A DNA stretch of 64,000 nt, taken from NCBI RefSeq assembly GCF_000426385.1, contig NZ_AUFG01000005.1, forward strand, positions 87,007 to 151,006, written 5' to 3'. This DNA comes from Arsenicicoccus bolidensis DSM 15745 (lineage in GTDB: Bacteria; Actinomycetota; Actinomycetes; Actinomycetales; Dermatophilaceae). How positions within the stretch are numbered: the first letter of the stretch is position 1; every line of letters starts with the position of its first letter. The notes under the pieces are model-generated. The model saw nothing but the letters and a program-made list of their open reading frames with translations. It did no database searches and was not told where the DNA came from. The translations under genes and the position numbers were made by a program. Positions 16,676-26,531 of this stretch are shown piece after piece.

Positions 16676-17200
16676 TCACAAGGGGACGGCGACGATCGAT
16701 CCGAGGTGGCGGCGCAGCATCGCGACCATGTCGACCGACTCCCGGTCCAGGAGCCACTGGACCTGCAGCCCGTCGGTCACGGCGATCAGGATGCGCGCGG
16801 CGTGCTCGCAGTCCACGTCGGGCAGCAGCTCCCCGCGCGACTCGGCCAGCTCCAGGGCCTGCCGCAACCCGACCACGAGCCGGTCGTAGCGCCGGACGAA
16901 GTACTCGTGCAGCGGGTGGTCGACGGAGGTCCCCTCCGCCGACAGGGTCACGTGCAGGTCGACGAGCTCGGGCGTGTCCCGGCTTCGTCCCACCTCGGCC
17001 AGCCAGGCCCGTATGACGTCCACCCCGTCCACGTGCAGCGCGTCGAGGCGCTGCAGGGCGTCCTGGTCCCGCCACGTGAGCACGGCCTGCAGCAGGTCCA
17101 GCTTCGTCGGGAAGTGATGCCGCAGCCCCGCGTGCGTCATACCGGCTCGCTCCGCGACGTCTCGGACCGAGCCGTCGCGGACTCCCGCGGCCGAGAACAC
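16676..17200 (-). CDS. TetR family regulator, N-terminus missing or start uncertain
   Basis: 174 residues from GTG 17200. The helix-turn-helix is present (SVRDVAERAGMTHAGLRHHFPTK) and the C-terminal domain is of the BetI/TetR_C_6 type, ending with AARILIAVTDGLQVQWLLD. However, this start leaves only half of helix 1. Upstream in the same frame the translation still reads like helix 1 (LAVSVFSAAG), but it has no start codon and runs into the 3' end of the SodC gene. So either a frameshift, a non-standard start (CTG) or a genuine truncation removed about 10-15 residues. DNA binding would probably be weakened. Target unknown. Confidence 0.7.
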   Translation of the reverse strand: MFSAAGVRDGSVRDVAERAGMTHAGLRHHFPTKLDLLQAVLTWRDQDALQRLDALHVDGVDVIRAWLAEVGRSRDTPELVDLHVTLSAEGTSVDHPLHEYFVRRYDRLVVGLRQALELAESRGELLPDVDCEHAARILIAVTDGLQVQWLLDRESVDMVAMLRRHLGSIVAVPL

Positions 17201-17226
17201 GGAGACGGCGAGGCCTGCCCCCGCGC

Positions 17227-17811
17227 TCAGCGTCGACGCACGACCCCGCAGGCCTGGCGGGTGCCGGCGTCACCGGTCGACCGGGTGGCCTGGTCCGGAC
17301 CGTTCGGCGCGTAGCGCGTCGGGATGTTGGCGTAGTTGTCGGGGCTGGAGTGGACGATGAAGGCCGAGCCGTCCTGGTCCAGCAGCCACGCGGCCGTGAA
17401 CCGGTCGGTGGCGAACGAGAGCGTGGCCCGGCCGTCCTGGCGCACCAGCATCTGCGGCAGGTCGCCTGCGTGGTCGGGGTGCTGCGCCCCGTCGGGGTTG
17501 AGGTGGCTCCCGGCGGAGGTGAAGTCGCCCTCGCACCGGCCAACCGAGTGCAGGTGGAAGCCGTGCCAGCCAGGGGTGAGGTGGCTGGCGCGCAGCTCGA
17601 CCTGGGCGACGCCACGCCTCGAGCTGACCGTCACGCGGCCGACGGCCGCTCCGGTCCGATCGACCAGCTGCGCGTGGACGGTGCGGCCCCTCCCGTGGTC
17701 GCGGGAGTCTGCGTGGGAATCGGTGTCGGCGCCGGCAGCGGCGGGGCCGATCCCACCGAGCGCGACGGCGGCCAGACCGGCCAAGGACGCTGAGAGTCGG
17801 GTGGACAACAT
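17227..17811 (-). CDS. sodC: Secreted Cu,Zn superoxide dismutase
   Basis: 194 residues from ATG 17811. A signal peptide occupies 1-27, ending AAAGA. The mature part has the SodC motifs: GWHGFHLHSVGRCEG with the His-x-His copper ligands and the disulfide Cys, AGSHLNP (bridging/zinc His), HPDHAGDLP (zinc His and Asp region) and the late RQACGVV with the second disulfide Cys and active-site Arg. It converts superoxide outside the membrane. All catalytic and metal ligands appear intact. The N-terminal spacer after the signal is rich in His/Asp (DTDSHADSRDHG), a possible metal-capture tail. Confidence 0.9.
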   Translation of the reverse strand: MLSTRLSASLAGLAAVALGGIGPAAAGADTDSHADSRDHGRGRTVHAQLVDRTGAAVGRVTVSSRRGVAQVELRASHLTPGWHGFHLHSVGRCEGDFTSAGSHLNPDGAQHPDHAGDLPQMLVRQDGRATLSFATDRFTAAWLLDQDGSAFIVHSSPDNYANIPTRYAPNGPDQATRSTGDAGTRQACGVVRRR

Positions 17812-17881
17812 CGTGGTCTCCTTCAGCGGGGCGATGCGGACCCCCTCAAGGCTGACCGATGTCGACCCGCGCGACAAGGGC

Positions 17882-18909
17882 TCAGGGCCGGCGTTCCCGC
17901 GTCGTGCGGATCACCCAGATCACCGCAACGGCGATCGCGCCAGCCACGATCGTGTCGACCCCGCGGGCCGTCGCGAGCTCCCCCGGGCCCTCGTTCGGGG
18001 AGAGCGGCACCGAGATCGCCAGCGCGAGCAGCGTGATCACGACGCTCCCCACCAGGTAGTTGTGGGCCGTGACCCTGGCGACGCACCAGAGCAGGACGCA
18101 CAGCAGCGCGACGTAGCCCGCCGTCCCGAGATGGACTCTCGCCAGGGGCGTGAACAGCGCGATCCCGACGAGGGCGCCGACGATGCGGGAGACCGCTCGC
18201 ACCGTCAGTCGCCCCTCGTCGCCGGGATAGGACAGCACCAGCACGACGACGAGGACGCCCCAGAACGGGTGGGTGTCACCACGGGCCACGCTCACCATGA
18301 CCGAGGCAGTGACAGCCACCAGCACGCGGACGAGCACCACCCAGGTCGGCGGGCCGGTCGGGCCGGCTGGCACAGGCGCGGAGGCCGGCCGGGACCTCCC
18401 CCGCTCGAGCAGCAAGGCGTCCAGGGATCCGGCCGCGATCGCGAGCGCCGACCCCAGGGCGAGGTAGGCCGCAGTCATCGGGATCCCCAGCCCGGTGCCG
18501 GTCAGCAGGGTCCCCCCACCCAGCATGAGCACGAAGAAGTACGGCCCTGGCGGTCCCGGGTCGACGAGCCGCGTGACCAGCACCGCCACCACCGACACCA
18601 CGAGGTATGCCGCCAGCGTCCACCAGGTCGAGCCACCGACCACCATGCCCGAGGCCACCGCCAGCACGAGACCGATGGCAGAGATCAGGTAGGCACGCAC
18701 CCGCTCCCCCACCGGACGCCCGCCCCCGAACAGGACGACGTAGCTGCCCAGCGCCACCAGGAGTCCCTCGACCGGCCGTCCGATCGCGCTGCGACGACCA
18801 GGCCCGCCCAGGCAGGTGCGACGAGCAGCGCCGTGCTGCGCCGCCTCATCGCCGCGGGCCGGAAGGTCAGCAGCGTCTGCCAGGCACCGGGCCTGTGGCC
18901 GTTCCTCAT
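17882..18909 (-). pseudogene. FUSC-like integral membrane protein, frameshifted
   Basis: The main frame (17882 to about 18770) encodes a protein of eight to ten hydrophobic segments, two blocks of membrane helices separated by a Pro/Gly/Arg linker (RSRPASAPVPAGPTG), typical of FUSC/aromatic acid exporter-like proteins. Its natural N-terminus (ATG 18909, MRNGHRPGAWQTLLTFRPAA) is in another frame and joins it between about 18765 and 18790, where one base seems to be missing in GCGCGATCGGACGGCCGG. Without repair no good start exists for the membrane part. Substrate unknown. Sequencing error or decay cannot be separated here. Confidence 0.65.
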
Positions 18910-18971
18910 GCCGGGATCGTCTCAAGAAGCTAGCGACATCGTCAGCCCCATCACACGTGGGAGGTGGGCCC

Positions 18972-19205
18972 ATGGAATCAATCGTCATACGCGGTCTTGA
19001 CCAATCAGTGCAGGAGCAGCTCGCTGCCCAGGCCGCGGAGCATGGACGCTCCCTGGAGGCCGAGATCCGCGACATCGTGACCAAAGCGGTACGCAGACCC
19101 AACATCGCGCTCGCGCTCCTGCAGGCGGCTCGGGCTGCAGGAGGCGTCGACGACCTGCCGATCCCGGAGCGCACCGACCTCGCGCAGGCGGTGGACTTCG
19201 CGTGA
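18972..19205 (+). CDS. FitA-like ribbon-helix-helix antitoxin, orphan
   Basis: 77 residues from ATG 18972. The FitA/Arc-type fold begins with ESIVIRGLDQSVQEQLAAQA and the second helix HGRSLEAEIRDIV, as in FitA-like plasmid-stability proteins. The C-terminal 35 residues, including LPIPERTDLAQAVDFA, form the toxin-binding tail. Its stop TGA overlaps a GTG that begins the expected toxin frame, but that frame stops after ten codons (19202-19234). The antitoxin therefore stands without its PIN toxin and may persist as a solitary repressor or anti-addiction gene. Confidence 0.8.
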   Translation: MESIVIRGLDQSVQEQLAAQAAEHGRSLEAEIRDIVTKAVRRPNIALALLQAARAAGGVDDLPIPERTDLAQAVDFA

Positions 19206-19234
19206 TCGTGCTCGGCCCGAATCCGCTCAGCTAG
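19202..19234 (+). pseudogene. Ten-codon stub of a PIN-domain toxin (FitB/VapC)
   Basis: GTG 19202 overlaps the antitoxin stop, exactly where a FitB-type toxin should start. The ten codons read V-I-V-L-G-P-N-P-L-S and then TAG. The family N-terminus is (M/V)-I-V-L-D-T-N-V-L-S-E, so the frame and register are preserved while the catalytic Asp and the rest are lost. The stop lies only a few bases inside the 3' end of the convergent GlxA-type gene. I read this as the remains of a toxin gene removed by deletion or by insertion of the neighbour. Confidence 0.6.
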
Positions 19235-20204
19235 AGGTGGCTCGGCCGAAGGCCGCGCGGTAGTCGCGGGGGCGCACGCCGGTGCTGCGGGCGAACACCG
19301 AAGCGAAGCTCCCCGGGTCGCGGTAGCCCACCGTCCTGGCCACCTCCGCCACCGTGCGGTCGGTCGTCTCCAGGAGGTGGCGCGCTCGCTGCACGCGCGC
19401 CGTCTGCAGGTGCTGCAGGGGACTCTGCCCGGTCTCGGCCGCGACGCGTCGCAGCAGGGTGCGGGTGCTGACGTGCAGGGCGTCGGCCAGCCTCGCCAGG
19501 TCGTACGGCTCCGCCAGCGTCTGCTCGAGGTGGCGAATCACCCTGTCGGAGAAGGTCTCTCCAGGTCGTGGCAGCAGCGCGGTGTCGACATACGGCGCCT
19601 GCGAGGTCCTGGCCCCGTCGAGCAGGGCGATGCGGGCCGCGGCTCGGGCGACGCGCGGGCCGTCGTGCTCGGCGATCAGGGCGAGGGCGAAGTCGTACAT
19701 CGCGCTGAAGGCGCCCGTGGTCGTGACCCCGGCGTCCGTCACGACCAGCTCGGCGGGCACCACGTCGGCGTCCGGGCAGCGCCGGGCGAGCTCGTCGGCG
19801 AACAACCAGGACGTCGTGGCCCGACGACCGGCCAGCACGCCGGCCTCGGCCAGCACGAAGGCACCGACGCAGATCGACACGACGGCCCGCCCGGCCGCCG
19901 CGTGCGCGGACACGACGTCGGCCTCCGGACCGAGCGTCGTGACGTGCTCCCGGAGCCCGGCGACGTCGGGCGCCTCGAAGCCCGGCACGACCAGCACGTC
20001 CACGTCCAGGTCGCCCGACACCGCGATCGGTGTCCCGCCGGAGGCCACCACCCTGCGGCGCGGCGAGACCACCGACACGGCATACCCGGCCTCGCCGCTC
20101 CCCCGCGCCACACGGCTCGCCATCGTCAGCAGGTCGGGCACGCCATACACCTCGGACGCGAAGCAGCCCGGATGCGCGAGCACCCCGATGCGCAGTGCGG
20201 CCAT
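19227..20204 (-). CDS. GlxA-type transcriptional regulator (DJ-1/PfpI plus AraC)
   Basis: 325 residues from ATG 20204. The N-terminal 180 residues are a DJ-1/PfpI-like domain with ISVCVGAF-type nucleophile-elbow (here SICVGAFVLAEAG, with Cys in the usual place) and TSWLFADELARR. The C-terminal 100 residues hold two AraC helix-turn-helices: LARLADALHVSTRTLLRRV and VAEVARTVGYRDPGSFASVF. GlxA-type regulators respond to small metabolites through the first domain and often control amine or aldehyde metabolism. It is divergent from the hydrolase gene at 20294, the likely target by position only. Confidence 0.87.
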   Translation of the reverse strand: MAALRIGVLAHPGCFASEVYGVPDLLTMASRVARGSGEAGYAVSVVSPRRRVVASGGTPIAVSGDLDVDVLVVPGFEAPDVAGLREHVTTLGPEADVVSAHAAAGRAVVSICVGAFVLAEAGVLAGRRATTSWLFADELARRCPDADVVPAELVVTDAGVTTTGAFSAMYDFALALIAEHDGPRVARAAARIALLDGARTSQAPYVDTALLPRPGETFSDRVIRHLEQTLAEPYDLARLADALHVSTRTLLRRVAAETGQSPLQHLQTARVQRARHLLETTDRTVAEVARTVGYRDPGSFASVFARSTGVRPRDYRAAFGRATSS

Positions 20205-20293
20205 GGCCCCTCCTCGGCGTCGTGGCGAGATCACCCCAGCGTATGGCGATCCCGCCGCTGTCCTTGCGGTGCCCGCTCGTTCAGGCTGGAGGC

Positions 20294-21171
20294 ATGACGA
20301 CGTCGGACACTCGTGACAGCACGCCCGGCCGGGACGATCGGGACGACCCGCACGAGGACTTCGCCCGCCGGGAGGTCGCGGTGGACGGCGTCGTCAAGCG
20401 CGTCCTCGTCGCGGGTCGCGGGCCGGCGGTCGTGCTGATGCCGGAGATGCCGGGCATCAGCCCCGACGTGCTGCGGCTGGCGCGGTGGATCCGGGACGCG
20501 GGGTTCACCGTCTACGTCCCGTCGCTGTTCGGGCGGGACGGCGCCTACCCCACGGCGGAGGGCTACGAGGTGGCCCAGCGGGCCTGCGTCAGCAAGGAGT
20601 TCCGGGCGTTCGCCGGGGGTGGCACGAGCCCGGTGACCGTCTGGCTGCGGGGCCTGGCCCGGGTCGCGCGCACGCCGAGTGCGGCGGACCGGGTGTCGGG
20701 GCGGTGGGCCTGTGCTTCACCGGGAACTTCGCCCTCACCATGACCCTGGAGCCGGCGGTGGTCGCGCCGGTGGTCAACCACCCGTCCCTGCCGCTGGACG
20801 ACCCCGGCGGGGTGGAGCTGGACGAGGCGGACCAGGCCGCCGTCCGCGAGCGGGTGGACCGGGACGGACTGACCGTCCTGGCCTACCGCTTCGACGACGA
20901 CCGGTGGTGCACCGGACAGCGGTTCGCGGCCTACCGCCGGCTGCTGGGGGACGCCTTCGACGGGCGCGTGCTGCCTGGCGCCGCCGCCAACCCTGCTCCC
21001 CCACCGTTCTTCGAGCACGTGGTGCAGACGCCCCACAGCGTGGTCACCGCCCACCTCGTCGACGAGGCCGGCCACCCCACGGTGGTCGCGCAGGACGAGA
21101 TCCTCGCGTTCCTGAGCGACCGGCTGCGCGTGGGTATGCCGCAACCGCCCGCCGAGGCGGGGAGCCGCTGA
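20294..21171 (+). pseudogene. Dienelactone hydrolase family protein, frameshifted
   Basis: ATG 20294 begins a frame with VDGVVKRVLVAGRGPAVVLMPEMPG, the first strand of a DLH-type alpha/beta hydrolase. The similarity then moves to another frame that gives VGAVGLCFTGNF, the C-x-x-G nucleophile elbow with Cys, and the tail HVVQTPHSVVTAHL. The switch lies at about 20664-20671 in GTCGCGCGCACGCC; removing one GC pair of the CGCGCG run restores V-A-H-A-E-C-G-G. A slipped dinucleotide is likely. Repaired, the protein is about 292 residues. It is not adjacent to the catechol genes, so a role in aromatic breakdown is not supported. Confidence 0.75.
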
Positions 21172-21207
21172 GCCGCCGGGCATCGGCGTACGACGTCCGG
21201 GCAGCAA

Positions 21208-21240
21208 GAGGCCCCCGACACCAGTGGTGGCGGGGGCCTC
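21208..21240. terminator. Bidirectional hairpin terminator
   Basis: GAGGCCCCCG (21208-21217), a 13-base loop and CGGGGGCCTC (21231-21240) form a perfect 10-bp stem between the convergent DLH and cspA genes. Neither side has a long T run, which is common in high-GC actinobacteria. Confidence 0.75.
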
Positions 21241-21272
21241 TCGTCAGGCTGGTGAGCCTAGGTGCGTGGTGA

Positions 21273-21479
21273 TCAGCCGATCACGGTGATGTTCGACGCC
21301 TGCAGACCCTTGGGGCCCTGCTCGGTGTCGAACTCGACCTTGGCGCCCTCGTCGAGCGAGCGGTAGCCGGTCGAGTTGATCGCGGAGAAGTGCGCGAAGA
21401 CGTCAGCAGAGCCGTCCTCGGGGGCGATGAAGCCGAAGCCCTTCTCGCCGTTGAACCACTTCACGGTACCAGTTGCCAT
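21273..21479 (-). CDS. Cold shock protein (CspA family)
   Basis: 68 residues. A complete CSD fold with both RNA-binding motifs: GFGFIAPE (RNP1) and VFAHFSAI (RNP2), and the N-terminal [11 protein letters not shown]. Acts as an RNA chaperone. The 5' region between its start and 21678 is about 200 bases without a gene and probably includes the long leader typical of csp genes. Nothing unusual in the protein. Confidence 0.95.
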   Translation of the reverse strand: MATGTVKWFNGEKGFGFIAPEDGSADVFAHFSAINSTGYRSLDEGAKVEFDTEQGPKGLQASNITVIG

Positions 21480-21678
21480 GTCAGAACCTCTTTCTGAGGG
21501 CGGTCACCCGGACCTCGGGGACGCGCGATGTCGATGATGCTTGTCACGGACAGGCTCAGAAATACGGTTCGATCCCGTGTGGATCAGCACCGCCTTGCTG
21601 TGCACATCAACTTCAACAACGCGGCCAGCCTAACCCACTCGGGCGCCGTGGACGAATGCAACCGCCCGACGGGCCGGG

Positions 21679-22128
21679 TCAGTCGACCGAGGTGATGGTC
21701 TGGTCCTGCCCGCCGAAGGTGAAGGTGTCGCCGGCCCGCAACCCGTGGATCAGGTCATAGATCGGGGCGTCGGTCGCCATGCCCTCGTAGGTGATCCCGC
21801 CGGACTCGAAGGCGTCCGTGGGCACACCGATGACGTAGTGCTGCCCGTCCAGCTCGACGATCGCGCCCGGCCCCACCACGTCCCGCTCGGACACGTCCAG
21901 GGAGCGGGCCTCCTTGAGGTCGAGCCGCTCCTGGGCGTCCGCCCGGCCGAAGATGTCGTGCAGGTCGCCCGCCTCGTCCCGCTGGGAGTCGTCGTCGACC
22001 CGTCGCTCGTCGGGCGCACCCGCACCGGCGGCCGCCTGCTGCGCCGTGCTCGAGGTGCCGGCGGCAAGACGCGTCTGGAGGTGGGCGATGAGGTCGTCCT
22101 TGACCTGTTGCTTGCTGCGGCTGTCCAT
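21679..22128 (-). CDS. GreA/GreB C-terminal-domain-like protein
   Basis: 149 residues. The N-terminal 65 residues are a helical, charged segment (KQQVKDDLIAHLQTRL then Asp/Glu-rich) and the C-terminal 75 residues (VGPGAIVELDGQHYVIGV ... SPIYDLIHGL-like ... GDTFTF) resemble the FKBP-like C-terminal domain of GreA/GreB and Rnk. The long antiparallel coiled coil of GreA with its two acidic tip residues is not evident, so cleavage stimulation is unlikely; binding to RNA polymerase in the secondary channel region is possible. The stop lies 183 bases from the cspA start and the start 10 bases after the UvrA-like stop, suggesting one transcript. Confidence 0.65.
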   Translation of the reverse strand: MDSRSKQQVKDDLIAHLQTRLAAGTSSTAQQAAAGAGAPDERRVDDDSQRDEAGDLHDIFGRADAQERLDLKEARSLDVSERDVVGPGAIVELDGQHYVIGVPTDAFESGGITYEGMATDAPIYDLIHGLRAGDTFTFGGQDQTITSVD

Positions 22129-22137
22129 GGATCAAGC

Positions 22138-24492
<2,355 letters not shown>

Positions 24493-24644
24493 CGGGTCTC
24501 CGTCCGTCGGACCTGTGGGCTCAGGTCGCACGCGCCATTGTGGCGCCTCGCCCAGTCGAGAGCACCCAGCTGGCGGGTCCTCTCGGTGCGGCGCTCCAGC
24601 CCGGTCCCCCACCTGGCCGTATGACGTCTCCGCCGTCATCGGTG

Positions 24645-24676
24645 GTTGTAGGTATACAATGGTTGCATGAATACAA
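24645..24676. promoter_or_regulatory. Tandem MarR-type operator overlapping a leaderless promoter
   Basis: GTTGTAGGTATACAA (24645-24659) and GTTGCATGAATACAA (24662-24676) are a 17-bp-period direct repeat of GTTG-N6-TACAA; the first half also contains the inverted repeat TTGTA-GGTA-TACAA. The second copy runs across the ATG at 24667. A -10-like TATACAAT (24653-24660) sits so close to the start that the mRNA would be leaderless. Autorepression by the MarR protein is the simple reading. Confidence 0.65.
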
Positions 24677-25092
24677 CTAAGACGGTCACGACGGCCGAGG
24701 TCTGGACCCTGCTGGCGGCGGTGTTCACCGACCATCGGCACCTCTGGCAGCCGCTGGTCGTCGAGCGGATGGGGCTTCCCTTCAGCCGGTTCCGCGCCCT
24801 GCGGCGGATCGAGCGCCGGCCCATGAGCGGTGCCGGCCTGGCGGCCGAGCTGGGGGTCGACGCACCCGCGGCCAGCCTGATCGTGAGCGACCTCGCCGAC
24901 CGGGGCCTGGTCCGCAAGGAGCCCGACGAGTCGGACGGCCGGCGCAAGATCGTGACGGTCACGCCGCAAGGACGCGCGCTCATGGACGACATCCGGGCCC
25001 TGCCCGGCCCCGTCCCCGGCCTGGAGGCCCTGTCCCCGACCGAGCTGTCCACGCTGCACACCCTGCTCGCGAAGGTGCAGGGACACCGGTGA
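24667..25092 (+). CDS. MarR family transcriptional regulator
   Basis: 141 residues from ATG 24667. Winged helix-turn-helix with LPFSRFRALRRIERRPMSG, ELGVDAPAASLIVSDLADRG and the wing RKEPDESDGRRKIVTVTPQG, the D-x-R-x-x-x-V pattern typical of MarR. Overlaps the DHA2 exporter start by 4 bases (GTGA), so it heads that operon. Likely a drug- or phenolic-responsive repressor of the exporter and perhaps of the divergent UvrA-like gene, from which it is separated by 174 bases. Confidence 0.9.
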   Translation: MNTTKTVTTAEVWTLLAAVFTDHRHLWQPLVVERMGLPFSRFRALRRIERRPMSGAGLAAELGVDAPAASLIVSDLADRGLVRKEPDESDGRRKIVTVTPQGRALMDDIRALPGPVPGLEALSPTELSTLHTLLAKVQGHR

Positions 25093-26531
25093 GCGCGCCG
25101 GCCGCCACGGCCCGCCGCTCCCGTCAGGACTCCTCCAGCCGATGGCTCGTCCTGGCCATCTGCTGCCTGAGCATCTTCGTCGTCGGGCTCGACATCTCCG
25201 CGCTCAACCTCGCCCTGCCGTCGATCCAGCGCGACCTGCACGTCTCCGACTCCCACCTGCAGTGGATCCTCGACTCCTACACGGTCGTGCTGGCCAGCCT
25301 GCTCATGCTGTCGGGATCGATCGCCGACCGCGTGGGCCGCCGACGCGTCTTCCAGACCGGCCTCGTGACCTTCGGCATCGGGTCGGCCTGGTGCGCCTTC
25401 GCCACCTCGGGGGACATGCTGATCGCGTCCCGCGTCCTCCAGGCGGTCGGGGGCTCGATGATGAACCCCGTCGCGATGTCGATCATCACCACCACCTTCA
25501 CCGATGCGCGCGAGCGCGCCCAGGCCATCGGGTTCTGGGGCGGCACGATCGGTCTGTCGATGGCACTCGGGCCCGTCGTCGGCGGCGTGCTCGTCCAGAC
25601 CCTGGGGTGGGAGGCGGTCTTCTGGATGAACGTCCCGGTCACCCTGACCGCGTTCGTCCTGGCTGCGCGCTACGTGCCCGAGTCGCGCTCCCCACGGCCA
25701 CGTCGCCTCGACCCGGTCGGGCAGCTGCTCGTCATGATCGTCCTGGCCACGGTGACCTTCGCCCTGATCGAGGGTCGCGAGGCGGGGTGGACCTCGATCG
25801 TGGTGCTGGCCTGCCTGGCCGCGGCGGCCGGGTCGCTGATGGCCCTGGTGGTGGTCGAGCTGCACCTGCCCGAGCCGCTGATCGACCCGAGGTTCTTCCT
25901 CAGCATCCCCTTCAGCGGCGCCGTCCTGTCCGCCGTCGTCGGGTTCGCCGCGCAGTCCGGGTTTCTGCTGGTCAACACGTTGTACCTCCAGGCCGAGCGT
26001 GGCCTGTCACCCCTGCACGCCGGGCTGATGACCTTGCCCATGGCCCTGGCCACCGGGCTCTTGTCGCCGGTGTCGGGGCGGATGGTCGGTGCGCGGGGGC
26101 CTCGGGCGCCGATGGTGCTGGCCGGGATCGGGATCGCCGGATCGGCGGCGGTGCTCGGATCCCTGACGGCGACCACCGACACGCTCGTCCTGCTCGCCGC
26201 CTACGCGTTGTTCGGCTGCGGGTTCGGTCTGCTCAACGCCCCCATCACCAACGCCGCCGTCACAGGGATGCCCCGGCACCAGGCGGGTGTCGCGTCCGCC
26301 GTGGCGTCGACCTCGCGCCAGGTGGGCACGGCCCTCGGGGTCGCGCTCTTCGGGACGCTGACCTTCTCCGCGCTGGGCTCAGGGACGAGCAGCCTCGCGA
26401 TCGCCTCGCACACGGCTTGGCACGTGATGCTGGCGTGCGGCATCGCCCTGGTCGTCGTGGCCCTGCTCGTCACCACGGACGCGGCCAGGCGCAGCAGCGA
26501 CCGGGTCAGCGCGCTGCTGGGCTCCTCGTGA
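25089..26531 (+). CDS. DHA2 (EmrB/QacA-type) multidrug exporter, MFS
   Basis: 480 residues from GTG 25089. About 14 hydrophobic segments. DHA2 signatures: LDISALNLALPSIQRDLH in helix 1, LQWILDSYTVVLASLLML, motif A SIADRVGRRRVF, motif C-like GPVVGGVLVQTLGWEAVFW with the FWMNVPV hallmark. A proton-coupled exporter of hydrophobic compounds in the inner membrane. Translationally coupled to MarR. Its last 26 bases overlap the convergent monooxygenase gene. Confidence 0.92.
   Translation: MSAPAATARRSRQDSSSRWLVLAICCLSIFVVGLDISALNLALPSIQRDLHVSDSHLQWILDSYTVVLASLLMLSGSIADRVGRRRVFQTGLVTFGIGSAWCAFATSGDMLIASRVLQAVGGSMMNPVAMSIITTTFTDARERAQAIGFWGGTIGLSMALGPVVGGVLVQTLGWEAVFWMNVPVTLTAFVLAARYVPESRSPRPRRLDPVGQLLVMIVLATVTFALIEGREAGWTSIVVLACLAAAAGSLMALVVVELHLPEPLIDPRFFLSIPFSGAVLSAVVGFAAQSGFLLVNTLYLQAERGLSPLHAGLMTLPMALATGLLSPVSGRMVGARGPRAPMVLAGIGIAGSAAVLGSLTATTDTLVLLAAYALFGCGFGLLNAPITNAAVTGMPRHQAGVASAVASTSRQVGTALGVALFGTLTFSALGSGTSSLAIASHTAWHVMLACGIALVVVALLVTTDAARRSSDRVSALLGSS

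Noticed and set aside
21563..21579. tRNA T-arm-like sequence (5-bp stem around TTCGATC) upstream of cspA
   Set aside because: No matching acceptor, D-arm or anticodon arm within 80 bases; the 3' part TGGATCA has no 5' partner. Chance similarity in a csp leader.
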